DNA of 64,000 nt from Flectonema sp. DT1601. Lineage: Eukaryota; Euglenozoa; Diplonemea; Diplonemida; Diplonemidae. The notes under the pieces are model-generated. The model saw nothing but the letters and a program-made list of their open reading frames with translations. It was not told the DNA's origin and did no database searches. A program made the position numbers and the translations under genes. The stretch is from positions 192,501-256,500 of the forward strand of contig OZ025852.1 in assembly GCA_964019425.1 (NCBI GenBank), written 5' to 3'. This document shows positions 44,492-56,300 of this stretch, one piece after another; within the stretch, counting starts at the first letter, position 1; the number at the start of each line of letters is the position of its first letter.

Positions 44492-47400
44492 CATTTGGTC
44501 CTAGTCAAGACCTTAAACTGACTAATCGGTCTTAACTTTAACTAAATGAATGAACCCTTTCCGTTTTCCTTTTTCTCTTTATTACTCTCTATCTGGTCTG
44601 TTATGTCATAAATCTCATTTAATTTTATCATTCATTTTAATTTTCACTGTTTCCCATCTACATTTTATTTTCAAATAGTTCCGGTCTGTCTTTAATTTTA
44701 AATAAAACTGATCATGTTAACTCAATATTTTTTCTTATGTGCAAGAGATACCAACACGCAAGAGATACCAACGCACATACGAGATACCAGCACTTCCGAG
44801 ATACCGACACAAAAGAGATACCAAGACACTTAAGATACCAGAAATGACAGTGAGAGGTAGAATGAACTCTCCTCCTTGTGTCCGATCCTGATTATTTTTT
44901 GTTGAATTGGTAGTGTTACCTCAGTTTGCTACTCTCGTATCTGTGTTGTGTTAACTCATGTAAGTGATCTTAACTCCTGTTAAATAAAAAAAAAATTTCA
45001 AAAAAAAAGAAATTAAAAAAGAAGAATTTTCAAATGAAGTTGTATCAACCCCTGCCACCCATTATGATCAATTCCGCTTGTTTTTTTTTTTTTTTTTTTT
45101 TTCTTCTTTCTTTTCTTCAAATTTAAAAAATATAAAAGATGAAACAATGTTATCATTGTTTTTTTTATCGATCGACTATGTCGATTACTTCCAGTTTTCC
45201 GTCCTGGTCAAGACGCTAAACTGATTGTTTTTTTTTTTTTTTAAAAAATTAATAAAAAGAATATAAAAAAAAAAAAAAAAAAAGAATAAACAATGTTATC
45301 ATTGTTTTTTATCGTTCGACTTTGTCGACTAATTTCTATTTTCCGTTTCTTTTCTTTAAAGAATAAATAAAAAGAATTTAAAATAAAAAAAAGAATAAAC
45401 AATGTTATCATTGTTTTTTTATCGATCGACTATGTCGATTACTTTCTATTTTCCGTCCTGGTCAAGACGCTAAACTGATTGTTTTTTTTTTTTTCAAAAT
45501 TAATAAAAAAGAATATAAAAAAAAAAAAAAAAAAAAAAAAAAGAATAAACAATGTTATCATTGTTTTTTTTTATTGTTCGACTTTGTTGACTAATTTCTA
45601 TTTTCCGTTTTTTTTCTTTAAAAAATAAATAAAAAGAATATAAAATAAAAAAAAAGAATAAACAATGTTATCATTGTTTTTTTATCGATCGACTATGTCG
45701 ATCACTTTCTATTTTCCGTCCTGGTCAAGACGCTAAACTGATTGTTTTTTTTTTCAAAATTAATAAAAAAGAATATAAAAAAAAAAAAAAAAAAAGAATA
45801 AACAATGTTATCATTGTTTTTTTTTATCGTTCGACTTTGTCGACTAATTTCTATTTTCCGTTTCTTTTCTTTAAAGAATAAATAAAAAGAATTTAAAAAA
45901 AAAAAAAAAAGAATAAACAATGTTATCATTGTTTTTTTATCGATCGACTATGTCGATCACTTTCTATTTTCCGTCCTGGTCAAGACGCTAAACTGATTGT
46001 TTTTTTTTTCAAAATTAATAAAAAAGAATATAAAAAAAAAAAAAAAAAAAAAAAGAATAAACAATGTTATCATTGTTTTTTTTATTGTTCGACTTTGTTG
46101 ACTAATTTCTATTTTCCGTTTTTTTTCTTTAAAAAATAAATAAAAAGGATTTAAAATAAAAAAAAAGAATAAACAATGTTATCATTGTTTTTTTGTCGAT
46201 CGACTATGTCGATCACTTTCTATTTTCCGTCCTGGTCAAGACGCTAAACTGATTGTTTTTTTTCAAAATTAATAAAAAAGAATATAAAAAAAAAAAAAAA
46301 AAAAAGAATAAACAATGTTATCATTGTTTTTTTTTTTATCGTTCGACTTTGTCGACTAATTTCTATTTTCCGTTTCTTTTCTTTAAAGAATAAATAAAAA
46401 GAATTTTAAAATAAAAAAAAGAATAAACAATGTTATCATTGTTTTTTTATCGATCGTCTATGTCGATCACGTTCTATTTTCCGTCCTGGTCAAGACGCTA
46501 AACTGATTGTTTTTTTTTTCAAAATTAATAAAAAAAGAATATAAAAAATACAAAAAAAAGAATAAACAATGTTATCATTGTTTTTTTTATCGATCGACTA
46601 TGTCGATTACTTTCTATTTTCCGTCCTGGTCAAGACGCTAAACTGATTGTTTTTTTTTCAAAATAAAAAAAAATATTAAAAAAAAAAAATAAAAAAAAAA
46701 GAATAAACAATGTTATCATTGTTTTTTTTTCGTTCGACGTTGTTGACTAATTTCTATTTTCCGTTTTTTTTTCTTTAAAAAATAAATAAAAAGAATTTAA
46801 AATAAAAAAAAAGATTAAACAATGTTATCATTGTTTTTTTATCGATCGACTATGTCGATCACTTTCTATTTTCCGTCCTGGTCAAGACGCTAAACTGATT
46901 GTTTTTTTTTTCAAAATTAATAAAAAAGAATATTAAAAAAAATACAAAAAAAAAAGAATAAACAATGTTATCACAGTTTTTTTTTATCGTTCGACTTTGT
47001 CGACTAATTTCTATTTTCCGTTTTTTTTCTTTAAAAAATAAAAAAAAAGAATAAACAATGTTATCATTGTTTTTTTTATCGATCGACTATGTCGATTACT
47101 TTCTATTTTCCGTCCTGGTCAAGACGCTAAACTGATTGTTTTTTTTTCAAAATTAATAAAAAAGAATATAAATAAAGTACAAAAAAAAAGATTAAACAAT
47201 GTTATCATTGTTTTTTTTTATCGTTCGACTTTGTCGACTAATTTCTATTTTCCGTTTTTTTTTCTTTGAAAAATAAATAAAAAGAATTTAAAATAAAAAA
47301 AAAAAAAAAAAAAAAGAATAAACAATGTTATCATTGTTTTTTTATCGATTGACTATGTCGATCACTTTCTATTTTCCGTCCTGGTCAAGACGCTAAACTG

Positions 47401-47958
47401 ATTGTTTTTTTTTTCAAAATTAATAAAAAAAGAATATAAAAAATACAAAAAAAAGAATAAACAATGTTATCATTGTTTTTTTTATCGATCGACTATGTCG
47501 ATTACTTTCTATTTTCCGTCCTGGTCAAGACGCTAAACTGATTGTTTTTTTTTCAAAATTAATAAAAAAGAATATAAAAAAATACAAAAAAAAGAATAAA
47601 CAATGTTATCATTGTTTTTTTTATCGTTCGACTTTGTTGACTAATTTCTATTTCCATTTTTTTTTCTTTTTAAAAATTAATAAAAAGAATTAAATTAAAA
47701 AAAAAAAAAGAATAAACAATGTTATCATTGTTTTTTTTATCGATCGACTATGTCGATTACTTTCTATTTTCCGTCCTGGTCAGGACGCTAAACTGATTGT
47801 TTTTTCTTTAAAAATAAATAAAAAGAATAAAAAAAAAAAAAAGGAATAAACAATGTTATCATTGTTTTTTTTTATCGATCGACTATGTCGATTACTTACT
47901 ATTTTCCGTCCTGATCAAGACGCTAAACTGATTGTTTTTTCTTTAAAATAATTAAAAA

Positions 47959-47994
<36 letters not shown>

Positions 47995-48324
47995 AATAAA
48001 CAATGTTATCACTGTTTTTTTTTTTTCTATCGATCGACTATGTCGATTAATTTCTATTTTCCGTCCTGATCGAGACGCTAAACTGATTGTTTCCTTTTTT
48101 TAAATAATAAATAAGAAAAAAAAAAAAAAAAAAAAAAGAGCATCTCCCTGCTATCCCTCATATCCCCACAATAATATTATACCTTTTCATTTTCTCTTTC
48201 CTTTTCTGGTCTTTTTTTTTTTCTTTTTTTTCCTTTTTCATACAACGTTTTTTATTTATATATATATATTTTTTCTTTTTTTTTTTTTTCATGTTTGATT
48301 ATTTCCTCTTCATTTTTTTCTTTC

Positions 48325-48355
<31 letters not shown>

Positions 48356-48548
48356 CTCTGCCTCTCTCTTAATTCTGTTCGTTTCTTTGAAACGAAAATT
48401 CATTTGAATATTATTCCTTGGTCAGCAACCATCATTGTCGCCCTTTGGGCCTGTTAAAAAAAAATAAAAATAAAAAGAAAGTTTACATCGGGAATAGGGC
48501 AGGAGCCAAAAGCTCCCAGTCCGTTACTTCCAACTTTATCGAAATTCA
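44492..48548 (+). mobile_element. Element E copy E2, 5'-truncated, inserted in the E1 ORF
   Basis: 4,057 bp flanked by a 16-bp direct repeat GTTGGTCTCAGACACA (44476-44491 and 48549-48564). It begins within the 3' region (TTTGGTCCTAGTCAAGACC) and has GAGATACC repeats at 44748-44835. The inner 44-bp repeat inverted follows at 45037-45080, then an inverted monomer array (45085-48112) and an inverted outer block ending CTTTATCGAAATTCA. The E1 frame before and after it is collinear when E2 and one repeat are ignored. A truncated 5' end and a complete right end fit target-primed retroposition with the terminal array as the 3' end. Confidence 0.85.
45085..48112 (-). repeat. E2 terminal array (inverted monomers)
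   Basis: About twenty A/B monomers in reverse complement (AATAAACAATGTTATCATTG, ATCGATCGACTATGTCGA, CAAGACGCTAAACTGATTG). The alternation is like the left array of E1. Together with 36441-42195 they make an inverted pair of several kb around the reverse-transcriptase ORF. Confidence 0.9.
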
Positions 48549-48716
48549 GTTGGTCTCAGACACAAAAGAGTTGAGACGCTATATAAACAAGCGCAATCAA
48601 TTAAACTAGACATCCTCAGATCCTCACAGGACTCTGACATGCACGGTGTCTACAATGTTATTATGGAGAAATCGTCCAACTGGTCGAAAAAGTTTTCAGC
48701 TTCTGCTGAGTGGAGA
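48549..48716 (+). CDS. E1 ORF, short middle piece
   Basis: Continues the E1 reading frame after E2 (GLRHKRVETLYKQAQSIKLD ... MEKSSNWSKKFSASAEWR). It is cut by a D fragment at about 48717. It belongs to the thumb/linker between polymerase and endonuclease. Confidence 0.7.
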
Positions 48717-48957
48717 GTGAGTTGAATTTCCAGGTGAGATTTGGACTGTTAGCTTTTGGCTAAGGCCCTCCCTGAAGAGCAAGAACAAAAAAACTACTCA
48801 CACCTGGAGAAAACATACACAAAGAACACACTGTAAGCTGTGTGTGTATTTTGTGTTTGTCACAACAGGAGAGAAAAGAAAGAATGTCAAGGTTGGTCAC
48901 CTTGCCTATCAACGCACAACATTGGTGGTCTCTACTAGACCCTGAGTGATCCCACTG
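48717..48957 (+). repeat. Repeat D fragment in the E1 ORF
   Basis: From GAGTTGAATTTCCAGGTGAG to CTGAGTGATCCCACTG, the same 240-bp segment as 40216-40457. No target duplication is evident. Confidence 0.8.
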
Positions 48958-51649
48958 CCTTATTAAGTTTTTTTCTTACCGTTCTCTTGCGAAGCAATCA
49001 GCTGGTCTTGGTCACCGATTGCGCGATCTACGTACTACTCGCCCCGATCTCCTTAAGCGCTTTGAAGTGGAAGCCACAGATGAACTACTGAACTCTTTGA
49101 ATAAATTACAAGTCCAAGGTCAGTGGAAGGAGTGGTCTAAATGTATGATAAACGACTTCACCTGGAATAAGGTACTTAGGGAGGGAAATCCTGCCTATAT
49201 CTCATTTCAACTGAAAGCGGTTACAAACACCCTCCCCTCACAAGATAATTTAAAGAGGTGGAACATCACCAATGTGGACCAAAATTGTGTTTTGTGTGGC
49301 AAAGTGAATCCTACCCTCAGGCATGTCTTAACAGGCTGTCCTGTCTCTTTAACACAAGGGAGGTTCACGTGGCGTCACGACAGCGTTCTAAAACGCATTG
49401 TTATCTTCTTGGAAGAGTTGATAATAAAAGCCAACAAAAGAAAAGAAAACCTCCCGCCTCCCTCTAAAACTTTTTTAAAAACAGGGGAAAATAAACCCCT
49501 AGAAAGAATTTCTAAAGAGACAGGCGAACTCTCACTAGCGAATGATTGGGTCATCCTCGACGATGTCGGTGATAACCGCCTAATTGTTCCTCTTGAAGTG
49601 TGCCATGTCTCGTCCTCTCTAAGACCAGACATTTTTATTTATTCTTTTTTTGCGAAAAGAGCACTGATTCTGGAGCTGACGTGTCCAAATGAAGATCGTT
49701 TCGAAACCTCTCATGTCTTAAAGGAAAAGAAATACCTAAAGCTAAGAGACTCGATCATCGCTAATGGCTTCGACTGTAACATTTTTACTATTGAAGTTGG
49801 CGTACGAGGAAACATCTGCATGGACCAGCTGAACATCTGGACACGTCACATCGGTTCACCTTTAGCACCAACAAAAGCTTTATTTTGTGAATGCACCAGA
49901 ATCGCCAGACAGTGCTCATATGTTCTGTTCCAGACGAGGAACCTCCCCACGTGGCATTCAAGACCACTAATGCGCAGCATTAAAGAAGAACCTGCCACTG
50001 CAAGTTTTATAAAAGATGGTAAAGAAATCTTCCCTGTGGAAGAAGTCAAAATCCACAAAGTAACAAAACTGAAAACGATCGAAAAGCTCACCATTGAAAG
50101 ATCGTGGCTTGAGAAATGTTTTATCTGGCAAACTTGTTACGCATCGGCTCTTTCTATTCTACTTATTGCCAAAGGTTCTTCCTCCCCGGCCCCTTCTGTT
50201 TTGTTAGATGAGGATGAGCTCACTGGACTCTCCTTGTCATTCTCTTCTATTTCTTCCATCTCTTTCCAGACTCCCCCACCTGAACTCATGTCAACGGGAT
50301 CGCAAACACTTCTTACTGATTTTGCTATGGTGATAAGAACTCAATCTGACATGGGTTCTCAAACCCCCTTGTACAAAAAAAAAGAAGGAAAATTAAGGCT
50401 GAAACTTTCCTTGAAATGCCAGATTTTAGAAAACGAATTAGAGCAAATGAAAGAACGAATTTTTTATGTTCTATTTTTATTTTACTTTAATGCGATGTCA
50501 GCCTCCCTCGAGAAAGACAAGCAGTTACTAAATGGATTACCTGTTGAGATCAAAGCTACCAATCAGGATCCATCCTCACTTCCTCCTGCGCCCCCTGTTT
50601 TAATTATTGAAAAAGATAGAAAAGAATATGAACTTCTGGAAGGAGTAATTCAACGGTTAACAGCAGAACGCGATGAATCGAAGACTTCTCTTTCTGCACT
50701 AGTTCGACAATATGACTTAGTGGAAGATTACAGGAAACGTGAGCTCGCAAATCTGACTCAGAGAGCAGACCTATCGGAAATGGCGCTCTTTAATTACCAT
50801 CAAAGGTTTGTTCTTCTGTCGAACGAATTGGAGACCAAATGTAATGAGGAAAGAGAAAGTAAAATAAGACTTTTCTATACTCAACAGGAGGTCGAGAGTT
50901 TGCGTGCCGCGCGTCCCCGCATGACCCACTTTAGTCAACAAGTTTCCCCCCGAACCCCCGTTTTGTATGAATCTGTTGCTATGATGAAGATAGCAAAGAA
51001 CTACCTCTCGCTCTTTACAACTACGAGTAGTCTTTTTACTCCTCTTATTAAACCCCTTATCCCTACCCTTAATTATATCACCCCTCTTTGTCCTCTAGCC
51101 TCAATTCCTCCGACAATGCCGCGGAGTGAAGCTCTCGACCGCACGCCGACCAAGATTTTACGACAAGAGAGTCACGTTATCTCCGTTAAAGAGAATACAC
51201 CTATTGCGAGACAATGGTCCGAGGGTAGGATTGACTTACTCGAGAATTACTGTCGAGCAGTAGATGACTCTCTCGAAACAAACGAGAAAGCGGCAGAGCT
51301 CTCAGAACAACTTTTGGATGCCCAACTTCGCCTCTCGGAGCTGAATCACCAACGGTGTACAACTCACGCAGAGCAGCTTGAGCAATCCATGATGTTAACG
51401 GGACTGGCGAGCGATTTAAATGCTCAACTCGCCTTGGCACGGTCTCAAATTGCGGCCCTGAAGTTCCAATTAGCTTCATGGGCAGAAGGTTTGAGTCCGC
51501 CAGACACAGAAGAACATGAGGAAAATGAAACTCCGCCGAGAAAGTCTGAGCGTTCAACTCTGAAAAAACGGACCCCTCCATCAAGATATCGTTACAATCG
51601 AAGGAGATGTTCTGCTGATGACATTCACGGTGACTCCACCCCCTTGTAA
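48958..51649 (+). CDS. E1 ORF, part 2: CCHC motif, RLE endonuclease, coiled-coil tail
   Basis: The frame is open from the D junction (LIKFFSYRSLAKQSAGLGHR) to the stop at 51649, about 896 residues. C-x2-C-x8-H-x4-C starts at 49286 (CVLCGKVNPTLRHVLTGC). The restriction-like endonuclease has RPD at 49622, then ELTCPNED, KKYLKL and IEVGVRG, the PD-(D/E)XK arrangement of R2/R4/NeSL-type LINEs. The RLE nicks DNA to prime reverse transcription. After it come about 550 more residues, unusual for this group. These are a Ser/Pro-rich linker, two coiled coils (about 50590-50930 and 51260-51480) and a basic end (PPSRYRYNRRRC). A second copy of this tail at 33830 shows it belongs to the element. Confidence 0.85.
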
Positions 51650-53374
51650 TTCTCTTTTTCCTTACTTTCACATCTTAGGTGTTAATAGGGGGTTCCTCTT
51701 AGCATTTTTCTTTGTTCCCACCTTATGATTTTCTTGAAGAAAAAAAATAGAAGTCATAATGGTGCTTCCCTCTGGAAGGGTTGTAAGCCATGGTGTCCAA
51801 CTAAATTAAAGGACAAGTCTGGGATAATCCCTGCCAGAGGGGCGAGTATTCTACCATGGTTGAAATACTCTGGCAACTGATCTTCAATTTTATGTTGTTT
51901 GTTAGCTGCTGGTGTATCTTGATTATGTGTTGATACTTGCATTTTTTTATTTGTAATCTTCTATTACAATCCTCTTTCTGTTCTGGTCTGTTACTTCATT
52001 TGTCTTGTATAACTTCAGTTATATCCATTTTACTTTTTATTGTTTCCCATCTACTTTTTATTTTCTATTAGTTCTGGTCAGAAACTCCTGGGCAGCAAGA
52101 AGGAAAGTAGTTGAGTACTTCTGGGTGTTTGGCATCACCCCCCATAGTGAGCAAGTACAACAGGTAGCATTGGTAGTCTGTTGATCCTGAGTGATCCCAG
52201 CTACAGTTTTGTTTTTCTTTCTTTTTTTTAGAAGAAGATCAGGACATCCAAGCACTGCTGGATAGTTGCTGAATGCAGGGCCTGCCTGTGGCATTATAAT
52301 AACAGGCTAAGTCATTTGTAGTTCATAGTTTACCTTTGATTTTATAACTTCACATAGGTACTATGAACGATGAGAGATCCAGTGGGATCACTCAGGGTCT
52401 AGTAGAGACCACCAATGTTGTGCGTTGATAGGCAAGGTGACCAACCTTGACATTCTTTCTTTTCTCTCCTGTTGTGACAAACACAAAATACACACCCAGC
52501 TTACAGTGTGTTCTTTGTGTATGTTTTCTTCAGGTGTGAGTAGTTTTTTTGTTCTTGCTCTTCAGGGAGGGCCTTAGCCAAAAGCTAACAGTCCAAATCT
52601 CACCTGGAAATTCAACTCAGTCCTTGTCAGTTTTGGCATCAAACTTGTAATGGTTTAATCATTACAGGTTATTTACTGAAATATTTGTTCTAAAAGTTGC
52701 TAAGTATTTCTCACTTAGAAATTTTTTATTTTTTTATTTTCAGCTTAATTAGCTACAAATTGTTACTACTAAGTGTTTCTCACTTAGATTTTTTTTTTGC
52801 TTTTCAGCTCCTTAAAAGCTGCTAAGTGTTTCTGCTAAGTGTTTCTCACTTAGAATTTTATTTTTATGTTCGTTTTCTATCCCTTCTCCTATCCCTTTTG
52901 TTCAAAATAAGCGGGAGGAAATTCTCTCATTCACGCTAAGATGCACTCTGAACTTTGATTTTTTGATCTGAGTGTGAGGGAATGACCTGTTAGTGCATTG
53001 GGCATAGGCTGGGCTGCAGTTTAGATGTCTTAGGTGTTAATAGGGGGTTCCTCTTAGCATTTTTCTTTGTTCCCACCTTATGATTTTCTTGAAGAAAAAA
53101 AATAGAAGTCATAATGGTGCTTCCCTCTGGAAGGGTTGTAAGCCATGGTGTCCAACTAAATTAAAGGACAAGTCTGGGATAATCCCTGCCAGAGGGGCGA
53201 GTATTCTACCATGGTTGAAATACTCTGGCAACTGATCTTCAATTTTATGTTGTTTGTTAGCTGCTGGTGTATCTTGATTATGTGTTGATACTTGCATTTT
53301 TTTATTTGTAATCTTCTATTACAATCCTCTTTCTGTTCTGGTCTGTTACTTCATTTGTCTTGTATAACTTCAGT

Positions 53375-56300
53375 CATACTTGTGCAAAAAGCTAAAAGCT
53401 AAAGCTAAGCTTTTTGGAGCTAAAGCTAAGCTATCTAGCTTTTTTTAGCTTTTTTTTGAAATTTTTTTTTTTTGAAATTTTGGCATGTTTCTGTACTTTT
53501 TTGATATTTTTTTTGGTTTTGTGAGGAAAAAAAGTGTGGAAAAAAAAAAAAATCACCAATTATAATATTTCTAGTATCCACCACTACAGGTTTTTGTGTG
53601 TTTTTTGGCTCATTTAAGCTGTTAAGTGACGTGATTTTTCGATATTTGCGCAACCTGGTATCTACAAAGATAACATTTCATAATTCAACTATGTGTACTG
53701 TTGGGAGAGAAATATGTTTTTTTTTTTATATGACAGGCAAATTATTACTTATTACAATCAACACTGAGTATGATTTTTCGCTATACTTGCCTTAACACAC
53801 ATTTTCCCTACCTGGATTAAAAAAATGTCACTAAAAGGAGGATATCCATAAATTCACTAAATAATTATACCACAGAAGTAGTAAAATACAAGCTAGAAAG
53901 ACATGTGATATCAGTTATTAGAAGAGGGTAGAAAGGAATTATTAAACTTAGGAAAGTTCGTCTTTAACCCTCTTCACAGCAGGGCCTTCTGCTTTTTTTG
54001 TCTTCTTCCTTATTGGGTCAGCAGCACACACCTTAAACATGTTGCACGCTACTTGCAGCATAGCATCAACATGTCTGTGAACCATTCTTGATCGCTGCTT
54101 TGTCAGTAGGCGGGATGTCACTTTGAATGTCCGTTCAACATGTGCCTCTGATGCAGCGATTCTACACAGTGACATGTAGAACTGTGTAAGGTGGGGAACA
54201 ACCTTGCTACCAATTTCCCTCCAGAATATTGCTGCATCCTTCTTCTGATGTGCTTTCTTTTGCCTCTCTACTGTAGCTGTTGACAACTCAGAGATAAGGG
54301 TGGTGCTGAACCCATGTCTTACCAGCCACCCTGCAAAGTAAGGCTGCATCAGGTTCTGCTGCTCCTCATTCAGACCCATCCCCTGCATTGCCCTTAACAT
54401 CTTAAGAGCATCAAAACTGAAGTTAGACACAATGCGGGTGTTCAGGGACTGCAGTGCACTGCTTACCAATTTTGATACCTTTGGATCACTTATTGCTTTC
54501 CATTTCCGTGTCACGTACTCCAGCTGTCCCAGCACATCCTGCAACCCTGCCGAGTCACGCTGGAGGTTATCAGTTGCATATGCAACTGGCTGCACCAATT
54601 TTGCAGCAGTTTTCATCTTCTCGATGTCTGCTGCACAGCAAGGAAACAGGCGTTGTTTCCCCTTGCGTTTCAGCAGGAGATCTTCAAGTCTCACTGCCCG
54701 AACCCAGCAGTCGTACACTGTGTTCCATCGGGTACTGCCTATGCGTTTAAGTTGCAGAGGGCTTCCCTTTCGACCCTTCTGCACCTCAAGGAACAACTCC
54801 TTCCTTTTGGGGGTTGCCATCTCCTCTGTCAGATCCTTCACCTTATTGTATGCCGTTGAGAGGAGGGGGATACCATTGATGAGATCCTTCATTAACAGCT
54901 GCAATGAATGTGCTGCACATCTGATAGTGAGGAGCTTCTCCTTCCCTGCAGCCTGAAGTATCTGCTCTAGAGCATCTGCGTCAATGCCCTCTGGGTCTTC
55001 TTCTCCTGCACTTTCACAAGATGCTGCACTGTCATTGTCAGTGTCTTCTTCAAGACTCTCCATCTCTGTGATGGTTTATTAAATCTTAGTTTGTAAAATG
55101 TTGGGCAGCAGGTAATGTTTGCTTTTTTAGATACATACTAACTGGAAGTGCTGCTTCCTTCAGGGCATTCTGCATGCTCTTTGCATTGTCAGCACAGAAG
55201 GCAAGTGGGACAACATTAGCTACAAGTAGCTCAGTAGTGATGCTTCGAAGTACCTTCAAGGCATCTGCAGCAGAAAAGCTAGTAACTACTACACTTCTAA
55301 AAAACAGGGCCATATGGCCATTGTGAATACTGAAGTTCAGCACTCGTCGCTTTCCAGGTAGTGTCGCCCCATCAAACATAATTGTAACATCATCGCCTTC
55401 AAACCGCTTAAGCAACTTCTGACGGCAGGTATTCCCAAGCTTCTCAATGTGGGCAAGCAGACTCCTTCGCGTAACACCTGCAGGTGCAGACGTAATGCCA
55501 GTGAAAGTTGGATCTTCAACCACTTGCAGGGCTATCTTATTTTGGCAGAAGAACACAGCTATTTTGTCCATCATGCTCTGTTGGTGTGAGACATTGTACA
55601 AACACTTGATGTTTCTAAAGAAATTCAATGGTTTACATTTACATACCAAGTCTTTTAAAACACACAGATCAGTGGTGGAAGTGCCATGTGTTACCCCCAA
55701 CTCCTTAGGCTTCCCGCTTCCTGGGAGGTTGTGATGACAACGCAAGTGTGCCCGCAGGTTACTTGTTCCAGCGTTTTTCTTCCCTGAGCCTCCATTCTTC
55801 ATCCTAATCTCACCGCAAATGTTGCACTTGCCCCTATCCCCATTATCAACAAACCAACCACCCTCACCAAAGAGTGGTCGGTCAGCCTGTGTTGTCCCAA
55901 CCTCCAATCCCCCCTCCTTAGCTTCCTGTGGAATTGGCGCAGCTGGTATCTTGGGAAGTACTTCAGGCATGCTCTCCTTCGGCTTACTATCAAGGATATT
56001 GCGAATCCTCTCCTCCTTTGCATTCCACACCTCAGTTGCATCTCTGCACTTCTGTTCTGCATCATCTATCTCTGCTTTTAGTCGCTTCACTTCATTTTCC
56101 ATCTCCCCATGTTCGGATTCAAGTAACCGCTTCTCGTTCTCAATCTCTAGAACCCTTGTTTCCAACTCTGTAACTTTCTCTGAGCTGCCTGTCTGCAACA
56201 CATTTGCTAGAGTTGCGTGTGTAATTTGTGCTACCTGCAGTTGAATCCCTTCCGCTAGGGAAGAATGTTGTTTCTTTAGGGCACTGCACTCATCTTGCAA

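Noticed and set aside
35984-48548. Single compact element with TIRs ending at 48548
   Set aside because: A 16-bp duplication at 44476/48549 and the collinear continuation of the ORF after 48549 show that 44492-48548 is a separate, nested insertion; the perfect partner of the inner repeat is at 59955.
54432-54956. 174-aa plus-strand frame, also seen at 27496-28020 on the other strand
   Set aside because: It is antisense to the hAT transposase and conserved only because the transposase is.
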